64,000 nt of DNA, taken from Miscanthus floridulus (Eukaryota; Streptophyta; Magnoliopsida; Poales; Poaceae). The notes beneath the pieces are model-generated. The model was not told where the DNA came from, searched no databases, and saw only the letters and a program-made list of their open reading frames with translations. The stretch's first letter is position 1. Every line of letters begins with the position of its first letter. Shown in pieces: positions 54,083 through 64,000 of the stretch. Location: positions 10,045,707-10,109,706 of the forward strand of contig NC_089581.1 of the NCBI RefSeq assembly GCF_019320115.1, written 5' to 3'. The translations under genes were made by a program, and so were the position numbers.

Positions 54083-57000
54083 TTATGAAAAATTGCCATC
54101 GGCGTCGAGATACGCCGGGACTACCGGTTCTCGAACTAGTTGGTACTTAATCTCGCCGACAGTGCTGCCGCGATGCAAAGAAACGAATATGAAACAGATA
54201 AATGAAGTCCGTGCGCAAGTTGACAAGCTGCCACATAACATTTTCATTGTTTTGACATAAGTTTGACATAACATAACCAAATAACCCCGCAAGTTTTGGA
54301 CGCCAATATTCGTTTGACCTAACAAACTAAGACCTAGGAGTGTAAGGATCTCTCGGATGCCTCTGTCTCTTCGGATTTGTTGGCAACACATTGAGAGTAT
54401 AGCCAACGTCGGTCTGGTCGCGTCGACGGTGCGTACGGTTCGTACCCTGCAAGTATATGATACGCACGATTACTTATAATTCTTTATGATCGTTAGTTCA
54501 TAGAGCCTACGTATTTAAATAAACTATCTTTGATAGTACCTGTGAGGCTCCTTGGGTATCAAGCGGGGCACCACCTAGCTAAGACATGCCGATCTCGTGC
54601 TGCGGCCAATCGTCCCACTGGTCGTGCTGTCTGCGGAAGCCCGAGGGGTCGTCGTCATTGTCGTCCTCGTCGTCCTCGGTTGCAGGGTCCTTCCCAGCGC
54701 TATAATATGGTGGTGTACGCACCGTAGAAGTGGCACCCGACCGCGCCGAAGTCATCGACTGAGAAGAGTCGACTGGTGTCCTCAAAGAGGCTGAAGACGT
54801 GCCACCCGACCGTGCCGGGAGTGGCGGTTCCTCATAAGGAGTGTCCATGCAGCTCAACTTCTGAGCTAGCTTCCTGCAACTCTTCTTCACCTTCTGCATA
54901 AATAGACGTTAAAGTTAGTGCATTACCAAAACGCATATACACTAAAGAAACATTTTCGGAACGGATAAGTTTATGTTACCTCCACAAAAGCCACGAGAAC
55001 GCCTGGCCCCTGACCTCTAGACTCGTGAAGCCGGAACGCTGCTTCATTGGACAACCTTGACAATTGTGTCGCCTGGGTATAGAAATGCGTTTGGACAGTT
55101 TTAGTACACATACTTAATACCAAAAGGATAACAAATTGTACCATTCAAGTATATTACCATGTATCTTTGAAGCGGGGCTCTCTCCAGCTGTGTGTCCTCC
55201 CTAGTGGTAACGTCGTACACATCTTCGATGACATCTTCCTCTGAGTCCTCATCAATCGCCACATCAGTGTATGGGGGCTTGATATGTGTCCTCGTAGACC
55301 TATGAAGCCACCGCAGGTACTCATCGAAGGTGTGCTGGTCGTGTGGAGGACCCGCATGGACCGGATGTCGTACCCTGTTCTGCCACAAATGGATGCGCGA
55401 GCTGTGTCATGTGTCAATCCTTGGTCTTGTACCTCTTCCTGCGGTCATACCTACAACAAAATGATGTTAGTTGTACCACACACCTCTGGATTGTAGCATT
55501 GTTATTAATCGATAACGTACCCATGCAATTCTTGGTTGGTGGAGTAAAGCGGTGGTGGGTAGCCTGTCATTCTCCCAAACTATCTACAGACCCGGATGGG
55601 CAAGTGAATCTCGACCATATGGAAGAAAATAAGAGGGACGTCGCAGCGATACTCATCTAACTCGTCCCTAGTGATAGGACTGAGATAGTACTGGAGCTCG
55701 GGAGCATCCCAAGGACACCAATACACCTGAATATTTTATAATTGAGTTAGGCTGTGATATAGTGTAGATCAAACAAGACACATGTATGATAGTAAAGAGA
55801 GCATAACCTGGTGCTGTGTCAGGACATCGAGACCGTCCGTGTACTCCCTGTATTTGCGCCTCGTATTCCCTCTAACTAACTCTGCTTTCATTCAGATATA
55901 CAGAGCTGTAGGGAGTGTATCCTGCCCATTCCATCGCTGCATTAAACACGATAATGAATTAGCCATTAATAATGAATTCATATGTAACTGCCTCCAAGAA
56001 TATAGTGAACCAAAGTACTTACTGGTAAACCATTATTAAGGGCCTCCCAACGAGCCATCGTTCCCAACACCACACCTAAAGTAGGTATGAGCAACCCCCA
56101 AGGTTCGTATATCCTGAGGTGTGATGGTAGGCAACGCATAGCTGTCGATACGTCCATGCTAGGACTACGCTGCCTCAGCTATACGCCGCTATGTTCTCCC
56201 ATGGCTATCATAGTATGTTAAGGAATATCTAGCTGATCGTGTTGCCCGAGGCGTCTAGGAAGAGGAAAGCACCAAGAAAGTGCCAGAGCCACACACGAGC
56301 AAACATGTCGATCAGAGCCTCCTCAGCCTGTGGGTCCAAGTAATCAAAGCGCTCCGTGATCTAGGATGATGAAACCCTAGAACTTTTCCTGAAATTGACC
56401 AAAGAAAATGAGACCACATGGCTGTAGGAAAGCAATACAAGTATTAAATAGGCTTGAATTACTCACTTATTTTTCTTGGAAGCATCGTTGTCCGATGAAA
56501 GAAAGCTAGTAAACTGAGCCACCAGCTCCCTCCAGTAATCGTTGTCAACTATCCCTGTCATTGGAAGTCCCCCCAACCGAAGGCCTAAAATAGCCTTCAC
56601 GTCCTACAACATCAAGGTCATCTCGCCACAAGGTAGGTGGAACGTGTGGGTCTCAGGCCTCCACATGTTATAAGAATAGAACGACTGTTAGTTGCCTCAA
56701 ATTTGTTAGAAGAAAGTTTACATATAAAGAATGCACTCGCACCTGTCTACAGCTGCAGTAAGTACTGCTGGGTTAAGAGGCGAAAGACTGTGGTTGACAA
56801 CACAGACAAGCTCGAAGAAGCCGGCACGCCGTATGTATGGCGCATAACGCTCGTCCCACTGGTGCGCGCTGGTGCGTGCGGAGCCTCAAAGGAGGCAAGG
56901 ACACCTCTGCGTCATTGTCACTCAAGATGTGTGCTCGGTGCTGGTCGTCATACTCCACCTCAAGAATAAGGTACAACGGGTGCTGCGTGGGAGGAGCCAT
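54083..57000 (-). pseudogene. Plant mobile domain (PMD/MAIN-like) gene, broken
   Basis: PMD proteins occur in plant transposons and in host proteins such as MAIN and MAIL1. The first exon (about 56743-57000) starts MAPPTQHPLYLILEVEYDDQ and continues AEVSLPPLRLRTHQ. A roughly 10-base tandem duplication near 56855-56875 then shifts the frame before DERYAPYIRRAGFFELVCVV. Exon 2 carries ETHTFHLPCGEMTLML then a TAG (56604-56606) and GLRLGGLPMTGIVDNDYWRE; its expected acceptor lacks AG. Later exons on the same strand include FDEYLRWLHRSTRTHIKPPY (about 55290-55330) and an acidic C-terminal piece EDDEDDNDDDPSGFRR (about 54630-54680). Typical of MAIN-like genes, but not expressible as an intact protein. 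Confidence 0.75.
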
Positions 57001-57059
57001 CCTGTTACGAATTGATAAACAAAGCATTAGAATATTCAAATTAATAAAATTTAAATTAA

Positions 57060-57535
57060 CATTAGTAAGTTCACAAACAAATCACTAACCTAACTATCCT
57101 AAATCCCTAAACCCAAAATCCTGACTATACTAGATATTAAATACATAATCAATCCCTAAAATACCTAAACCCTTTTGAGTTTAGAGTAAACTAGTATCTA
57201 TACCCAAAATCCCTAACTAAATAACTAACTATAAACTAAATAATAAATACATAAACAATCCCTAAACCCAAAATCCTAACTATACTAGAACACACAATCT
57301 CAAACCTACGTAAATCACAAATAAATTTACTAACCTAACTATCCTAAATCACTAACTATCATAAATCAATACCAATCATAAAACCCTAAATATCCTAAAT
57401 TACTAACTATCCTAAATCACTAATTATCCTAAATCAATAATAATAAAAAAAATACAAAATCAACCCTAACTATCCTAAATTACTAACTATCCTAAATCAC
57501 TAATTATCCTAAATCAATAATAAGCAAAAAAATAT
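57060..57535. repeat. AT-rich imperfect tandem array (CTATCCTAAATCACTAA)
   Basis: Repeats of ACTATCCTAAATCACTAA, TTATCCTAAATCAATAATAA and CCCTAAACCCAAAATCC, irregularly spaced, between the PMD gene start and the right TIR. It lies in the promoter position of the PMD gene. Confidence 0.7.
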
Positions 57536-57714
57536 ATGAAATCGAGAGGAGGTACCTTAGGAGCATGCGGCCTTGACGCGCTGGTGTTCGTGGCGTGGCC
57601 GGCGCGGGCGCTGCGCGGCGGGAGTGGCCGGGCGCGGCGTGGTCGGGCGCGGCGTGGCCGAGCGGGCGCTGGCGGCAGGCGGGCGGGCAGGGTGTGTGCG
57701 GGCGGTCGGCTGGC

Positions 57715-57990
57715 CACGCGGTATTTATTCAGCTCTGCCGCGTCATGGATCAGGGCGCGGCACTACCGCGCCAAGATCGGTGGCGCGGCAAGAGCTGCCA
57801 CGTTAACAGTCATCGAAACCGGTCATCGCCATGTCAGACCTCTGCCGCGCCACCATGCATGGCACGGCACAGGCATTTGGCCGCGCCAGGGCAATAGGCG
57901 CGGCCAAAAATGTTAGTTTTTTTTTAAAAAAAAACTTGCAGTGTTAGATTTAAAATTAGTTATCAAAAAGTGTTAAAATTAAAAAAATCC
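57715..57990. repeat. Right terminal inverted repeat
   Basis: Inverted match of 53553-53825. Just inside it (57580-57714) lies a CGGGCGCGGCGTGG-rich stretch that the left side has only in part. Confidence 0.8.
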
Positions 57991-59130
57991 TTGTTGGAGA
58001 ATCCGTCATAGAGGCTCGTCGTCTTAGTAGAGCGGTCACGATGGGTGGATGCGCGCGGTGCGAGGAGGAGAAGGAAGCGGGACGAGTAGGAGGAGCTGGG
58101 CAAACATGGGCATGCGGCGTGGGGCATCATTGCTGGAGGTGAGACTGCGCGGGAGGCCTTTGAGTGCGGGTCTAGACGTGGGAGGCTGGGAGTCCATGAC
58201 TGCAAGACTATGAAGGGAGAAGCGGTGTACGACGGAGATAGGGCCACGCGTGACATTTGCCACAGGCAAGTTTCTTGGGCCGATTCGCAGGCCTAGCAAG
58301 CAGTCCGGCAGATAGACACCCTAACCCAAGAATTACCATATAACTAATGGTGTCGAAAGCTACAGGTTGAAAACTAGTATTTTGGTGAGCAAACACAGAA
58401 TTTTTCTTATGGGAAATTACTTTTTTTTGAACTAGTAGACTATAAAATCACCATAGATTATATTTGTTTGAACTAGAAAAGTCACCAGAGTTTATCCTGG
58501 GCACGTTTGGTTGCCTGCACCAGCCCTCAGCCAGGCTCTACGCGTGCAAGAACAGACATTTGTTTGTGTAAGTGCACTCAAACTCTAATTGTGGGTTTTG
58601 GTGATAATGATCATGCAATTAGAGAACTAATGAGATTTATCGAGATGATAAGCAGAAGATTCATAAATGAGGATGCTATACATAACGGAGGAGCTCCCAA
58701 TTTCAAATGGTGACAACAATGAGCTCAAAGGAGGTTTATTTCATTTTACATTTCGAATTTGAGTATAGAAAAAGCCGTACTATAAAGGGCATTATTATCT
58801 ATCTAGCAAACTAATTATTCTTGAGCTACCAAACTTACAGTGAGCAGCTAATATTGCTAAAAACCTACTGTAAAGATTTTAGACCCAATACTATTACCAT
58901 TTATCACGGGAATTCCTACAAGTTTATATTTTACAATATTAAGTATCTTAGATTAATTATATAGCTTCCAAGAATATTATCCAACTATATGAACAATTTA
59001 TACTAGCAGGTAGATCATGATTTGAGGAGCCTAACAAAACTGGTTTTACCATTTTTGGATACCTACACAATTTTATATTGATTTTACAAGTTTACTTTAT
59101 AAGCTAAATCATAATTTGCTCTACAATTCA
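57991..59130. other. Spacer, origin unclear
   Basis: No gene supported. The segment from about 58567 (GTAAGTGCACTCAAACTCTAA, then TAATGATCATGCAATTAG) has the style of an LTR or retroelement edge, but no partner repeat is in the window. Confidence 0.35.
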
Positions 59131-60930
59131 AAAAGGCCGGCGACACCCCATTCGGCCCAGCTGTCAAATCTGGCCCAAACGCGCGTCACCATGCCAACCC
59201 ATAGGCGCACAGCGTGGCCAGGCACATCGGCAACCAGGCCGGCCTAGGCGAGGCACGGCGTGGACGGCCCAGGCGCGGCACGGCAAAGACCGGCCAGCGG
59301 GCGTGCGGCAGCGGCCTAGGCACGGCCCAAGCGGCAGGAACCGACCGGCCCACGGGCGTAGGCAACCGGCTGGCCCAACGCACGGCGAGCATGGCCAGAG
59401 GCCCAGGCAAGCCAGCCCACACACGGCCTACCCCCAAACTGGCCTAGCGATTTTGCAATAAGGACCCTACGTCTTCACAAATTTGACCCGTAGTCCCGAG
59501 TCCTATTTAACAAGTCCCGTATTTTGCAAATAAACCCCGTATAATTATTTTTCTCGGATTTCTCACCCTTTACCTTCCTTAGAAACAGAGCACGACGAAG
59601 AACACGACTGACAGCGGCGGCGAAGGCATGGAGGAGCCAGGGAAGGCACGACAGCGGCGGTCCACTCGTCGGCGAGCTGCACGGGAAACCCGCGCGACCA
59701 CGCCTGGCCACGGCAAGGCTCGAGCGGGCCCCAAGCAGCCTGCCCATGAGAGCCGAGGAGGCGACATGCCGGCAGCAGTAATGCCGGCCAGGCGAGGATG
59801 GCCGGACAACACACGGTGCTTCGGCGACTTGCGTGCGATGGCGCTGGAGGCTCGGCCACCGGTGCAGGACGCGTGGGGTGCTGCGGCTCAGGCGTGGCCA
59901 TGGTGGTCGCACACGGGCTCGCGAGGGCTGGCAATGGATGGCAGCGAGGCGGCCCGGCCGAGCAAGCAAGCTGAGAGAGATCGGGGAGGGAAAGGCCGGC
60001 GGCGCGTGCGCGGCATGGCAGCGGAGCTCGGCACGGTGGCGGCGGAACCCGCTGGTGAGGGCGCTATGGTGCGCGAGACACGAGAATGGAGCGACGCTGC
60101 GGGGCGCCGAGCGGATCGAGGGGCAGCACAGCAGGACCGTGGAGTCACGTGCGTGGGCACACGAGGGGATTCGAGCAGCGGTGACGCTGCGTGGCCACGA
60201 TGGCATTGCGGCCCGGTCCAGCATGGACGCGGCCATGGCGGTCGCACACGTGCTCGCGAGGACCGGCAATGGACGGTAGCGAGGCGGCCCAGCCGAGCAA
60301 GCAAGCTAAGAGAGATCGAGGAGGGAAAGGTCGGCGGCGCATGCGCGGCATGGCAGCGGAGCTCGGCACGGTGGCGATGGAACCCGCCGGTGAGGGCGCT
60401 GCGGGGCACGGTGCTGGCGAGGCTGGACTCCCAGGCACCAGCGAACCAGGCGTGCGGGACACGAGAATGGAGCGACGCTGCGGGGTGCCGAGCGGATCGA
60501 GGGGCGGCCCAGCAGGACCGCAGAGTCACGCGCGCGGGCACGCGAGGGGATTCAGGCGGCGGCGACACTGCGTGGCCACGACGGCACTGTGGCCTGGTCC
60601 AGCGTGGGTCCGCAGTGATGCTCAAGGCTAGGCGGCTGCGGGCGCACGGCAATGGGATGAGCCGTAGGGCAATGCTGAGGGCACGGAGGAGCCACAGGGA
60701 ACAGGAAACGGAGAGCCGCGCGCGGCCAAGGAACTCGTGCACGCTCATAGGGGAGCGGGGATGGCAGTGGAGTCGCTCGGTCTTCGGCAGTGGCATTCCT
60801 AGGCTAGGCGCTTCCTCCATGGCACAACAGAGAAGAAAAAGGGGGAGAAAAGCAGCACGAGGGAATCGGAGACAGACAGAGATAGGCCACGGCAGGCAAG
60901 ACAAGCAAGGTAGGTAGGGAGACGTCCCGT
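59131..60930. repeat. GC-rich retroelement-like region with internal tandem duplication
   Basis: Two copies of a unit: about 59895-60230 and 60231-60612. Shared landmarks in order are GTCGCACACG.GCTCGCGAGG, GAGCAAGCAAGCT.AGAGAGAT, GCATGGCAGCGGAGCTCGGC, GACACGAGAATGGAGCGACG and GGGGATTC. The spacing is 333 bases for the first and 382 for the fourth, because copy 2 has about 49 extra bases. Long open frames exist on both strands at once, which argues for base composition rather than coding. It may be the interior of the LTR that ends at 61882. Confidence 0.55.
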
Positions 60931-61871
60931 CGATCATTTCGCTTGCTATTCCAAATTCAACTATGACAGCCAAGAGCTTGGCACAACGTGGACAGTGCCG
61001 GTGCACGTACAGATAGGGAGCAGATGAGTTAAGTTGTTCATGCGTTTTCGCTCGCTTTATATTATAATATCATCTTTCTCTCCGCACGTACACATTGGTA
61101 GCTGGATCGGACCGACATCGGCCATGCATGATATCAATGATCAAGAAGAATTGATATATGTATATATGAACAACAAATGAACTGATCAAAGCAGGTGCGT
61201 GCAGACATGAGACGACTCAACTTGGCAGAATGCGAAGGCAGACAACGGCGCTGCGACAAAGACAATAACGCGACGAGACAACGGAGGTAGACAATGGTAC
61301 TGCTCCATCGATGATATCCAGCGAGCCTACGTACGCGGCGACGGATCCGATAACACGACACGACGTTAATAATTTGGATGACGGATTATTTCATAGTAGG
61401 AAAAATGGACCACCGGATTTAAGCGTCAAACGGTCAGGACGGATGCTTTCGCGGGTACGTTGCTAATTTATCCTAGGGACTAAAATGAGTTTATACGTGA
61501 ACGTAACTATGTCACTAGGCCAAAGCTTTTCAACCACGCATGCTTATCCAAATAAACACGAGAGTGCACATATATATATATAAATATGTATATATCTTTT
61601 TATTTATTAATGGATTTTATTTTATTTATAAAAGTTGATTCTTATGCTTAATCTAATTTAACAAACTGCTTGCTAGAATCATCGTCGGACATTCATAAAT
61701 ATTCCTACGCATGGTGTAGTTTAACTTGAGTGTTTACTTGAGTCCGCGAAACTAAGTCACACAGGATTTGTGTATCACGTCGAATATGTTTTAAATTAAA
61801 AATCTATGAAACTCGTTTCGTAATTTTTTTCTTAGGCCTAAATCGCGGTGCTAAATGAGCTCGTAACACCA
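60931..61871. other. Spacer, probably LTR sequence
   Basis: AT-rich, with a (TA)n patch at about 61569-61600. No frame. Likely part of the minus-strand LTR whose edge is at 61882. Confidence 0.4.
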
Positions 61872-61900
61872 GGGGTGTTACAACCAACCCCCCTTAAAAA
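61872..61900 (-). other. LTR edge and polypurine tract of a gypsy-type element
   Basis: On the minus strand: CTTTTTAAGGGGGGTTGGT, then TGTAACACCCCTGGTGTTAC. The purine run followed by TGTAACACCC is the usual junction of internal region and 3' LTR in Del/Tekay-type chromovirus elements of grasses. So the LTR extends left from 61882 and the internal region extends right, past the window edge. The left end of the LTR was not found. Confidence 0.65.
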
Positions 61901-64000
61901 GAATCTCATCCTGAGATTTGAAACAAGAACTAGAAGGGGAAAACGCGATTACATTTCGTAGATCAGGGATTACACGAAAGATTACATGACTTCGAATACC
62001 AAGCCACACGGGGATCTAGGGATACATGGTTAAGAGCAACTTGGTACAACTGAGACTTACTCTAGAAATCAAGATAGACGAGGATAATGCAGAATCAACA
62101 AGAAGATGATTATCCAAAACATGGCGTAGCACCAACAGATCCAGAAACAGTCGACTGAGAAGTAAAACATCGTGAACCCTAAGATTGACTACCCAAAATG
62201 GGAACTTGAACTTCTTCGACGAACCGGATCCTTTCTTCTCCTCAGATTACACCATCACCTCAGACTGACGAACCTAGCTTCACAATGTCGATTGGATTTC
62301 GTAGCTCTATTCTAAATGCGAGGGGAATGGGGATGAAGAAGCGTAAGGACCAAGGGGATTTTTATAGAGACGAATGGAGAGGGGAAGCAACACACCGGAG
62401 GCGAATACGGCGGGGCTGGGATACACAGACGGTGCATGCTGTGGAGATAAGCACAGCCATGGTGCGCTTCTACGCGAGCGGCAAAGGGGGAAGTAAAGGA
62501 GATGAGAGGGGGGTCTGGTACGGGGGATGAGGCATGAGAGTCGAGAGCCGACCAGATGCTGGGAAAAAGGAAAAGCGCACAGTGCACAAGGACGGCGAGT
62601 GCGGCATGATACTACGGCCATGCGAAAATGGGGAGCTAAGGACCCGATACATAAAACGTTCATAGGGCACGCAGCGAAATGACTCAACATGCGTAGCATG
62701 GTCAATTAAACATAGGGCTTGGGACACGACGTTCACTCAGGCTTTTCTATTACTCTCGACTACCCGAGGCTAACCTTCCTTACTACTCTTCCTTTTCTGT
62801 CCTTTACTCAACCACATTCGTCTTTCATGTAGACTAAGACCATGTCATACTTTCTTCCTCCAAAACCATCTCTTATTTACCTTGAGAGAACACTTCTGCA
62901 TCAACCCATTGTGGATTTCCCATTTGAACACCTGAACATTTTCTAGGAAAATATTTTGTAGCAAAATGATACAGCGGTGTAACTCGGTAAAGGTTCTTAG
63001 TCAAAAACCTCGATACCAGCACGTGCCGAGTAGCGTCACATGTGGCAGCTGTTCCACAGGGAGCCCTTGGTTTCGTCGTGGCACCATAAGCTTTCAACCA
63101 GGCAACTATCACCAACTTACACGCCATGAGGGCAGTGGGGTCATAGACCACAGAATAAGGGGAGTATTGCAAGGGAAAATTCAAACAACAAAAGTTCCCT
63201 TCACAACAAGGGACAAGAAATTCAAATCCAACGACGGATTTGTTTTAAGGAGATTCAAGTGTTCTGCTGGGACATCCATAATTAGTCGATACAGTGTCTT
63301 CTCCAATCACGACTGGTCTGCTGGTATCTTAATGGCAACTTCTCTTATAACCCGCTTGATATCGCCCATGAAACTCTTAAGCACATCTAACGAACTTAAG
63401 GTCGATGAATGCAATAAACACAGTGAATTAAATAAAATGCATGTTCCAACGATCTTATATGGGTACAACATATAGGCATTCAGGCTCCCATTCATGACAC
63501 AACATTCACCTATGGTCGAACGAGCTCAACACTATGGATGTCAACTACAGCAAGAGTACAATATGAAGGATAGTGACGAAAAGTACTACTACTACGGGTA
63601 CAACATCCCAAGGCAACTAATCTACATCTTCTCGGGGAAACGGCTGAGTGAGAGGAATCAAGGGCTCTTCTTCTGATACTTCCGAGGGTGGAGGTGCTGG
63701 CGGTGCTACAACACCAGTTCTTCTTCTTTCTGGTGGGTGGATAGGGATCCCTTCTAAGATCGGGGCATCCTGCCTTTCAGTAGCCAACATCCTCTGCTCA
63801 GCCCTGGTGACAAGATAGGCCACCCACAGCTGATGGACATGCCAATCTTTAGCCTCCTTCAGAGCTTCCTCCATGGTAGCCTCTCGGCTCTCAGCGGCTG
63901 CAGCACTGGCATGCGCTGCGGCGAGCTGCACCTAGAGCATCCGGTTGAAGACCTCGGCTTCTTCGGCACACTGGAGGCACAATCTCAGCTCCAAGGCTTA
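61901..64000 (-). mobile_element. Internal 3' region of the same gypsy-type element (partial)
   Basis: Sequence just inside the polypurine tract, continuing beyond the window. Mostly non-coding as far as 63616. A TATAGAGACGAATGG-like stretch and several short frames are present without domains. Confidence 0.5.
63617..63931 (-). CDS. Retroelement-associated frame of unknown function (partial)
   Basis: 104 residues from the first ATG, but the frame may begin further upstream: a TAG lies at 63932-63934 in this frame, and the sequence beyond it also looks coding-like (Glu/Leu/Ala-rich). Helical N-terminal part (HASAAAAESREATMEEALKE, then WHVHQLWVAYLVTRAEQRML), then a proline-rich, acidic C-terminus (APPPSEVSEEEPLIPLTQPF). 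I do not recognise a domain. Its position inside the LTR element suggests a gag-side or accessory protein, and the helical/proline composition fits no host gene known to me. Confidence 0.4.
   Translation of the reverse strand: MQLAAAHASAAAAESREATMEEALKEAKDWHVHQLWVAYLVTRAEQRMLATERQDAPILEGIPIHPPERRRTGVVAPPAPPPSEVSEEEPLIPLTQPFPREDVD

Larger units (their letters stand above)
53553..57990 (-). mobile_element. Long-TIR DNA transposon carrying a PMD gene (4.4 kb)
   Basis: Terminal inverted repeats of about 275 bases: 53553-53825 and 57715-57990. Both start GGATTTTTTTAATTTTAA, then ACTTTTTGATAACTAATTTT, TTTTGGCCGCGCCTATTGCC, GCCATGCATGGTGGCGCGGC and GGCGCGGCAG-rich segments. TIR length and ends fit Mutator-like elements, but I see no transposase and no clear 9-bp target duplication. 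The cargo is the decayed plant-mobile-domain gene on the minus strand. Confidence 0.75.

Noticed and set aside
1..64000. CRISPR arrays, bacterial operons, phage or plasmid features
   Set aside because: The window is plant nuclear DNA; none of the repeats has the CRISPR repeat-spacer pattern.

Overview
This is a nuclear window from a grass, most likely a panicoid of the Andropogoneae (sorghum, sugarcane or Miscanthus type). The evidence is very GC-rich coding exons, GT-AG introns, dense small MITEs with grass-type termini (GGCC-TTTAG ends; CTCCCTCCGTCC Stowaway ends), tRNA-derived SINEs, and two large nested LTR retrotransposons. The species is inferred, not read directly. There are six host genes, and well over half of the window is mobile DNA.

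Layout. (1) 1-5.3 kb: two tandem, intronless tau-class glutathione S-transferase genes on the + strand, separated by 2.8 kb of MITEs. (2) 6.85-13.46 kb: a decayed Ty1/copia element, itself broken by a fragment of a minus-strand Ty3/gypsy element (10.49-11.24 kb). (3) 15.1-16.3 kb: an intact class II (CIN-type) TCP transcription factor gene on the minus strand with a miR319 target site, flanked by a SINE with a perfect 13-bp target duplication. (4) 20.145-36.232 kb: a 16-kb Tat-lineage Ty3/gypsy element on the minus strand, complete from LTR to LTR with target duplication TAACC. Its gag-pol is full of stops. It carries an antisense (+) gene of the PF04195 type that appears to have five short introns. 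(5) 36-41 kb: gene-poor sequence with a nested MITE pair and a perfect 46-bp inverted repeat. (6) 41.06-50.2 kb: a divergent gene pair sharing about 370 bp of upstream sequence, an ALIS/CDC50 flippase subunit gene (minus) and a C3HC zinc-finger NIPA/ILP1-like gene (+). (7) 50.97-51.95 kb: an organelle-type mTERF gene. (8) 53.55-57.99 kb: a DNA transposon with terminal inverted repeats of about 275 bp carrying a decayed plant-mobile-domain (PMD) gene. (9) 58-64 kb: more LTR-retrotransposon sequence, including a clear LTR/polypurine boundary at 61.88 kb, open at the right edge.

The host genes are independent transcription units: detoxification (GSTs), leaf and growth control (TCP), phospholipid flipping (ALIS), nuclear zinc-finger function (NIPA-like) and organelle gene expression (mTERF). 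The NIPA-like and mTERF genes each look intact except for single extra A residues that break the frame (two in one, one in the other). Two of these sit in the same CCT(A)GG context, so assembly error must be separated from real loss of function. The most unusual signals are four consecutive hairpins with a shared CCAAC loop in the copia leader, a 19-base templated filler in the copia 3' LTR, the intron-bearing antisense gene in the gypsy element, and the PMD-bearing long-TIR transposon. I did not find a clearly new multi-gene system.
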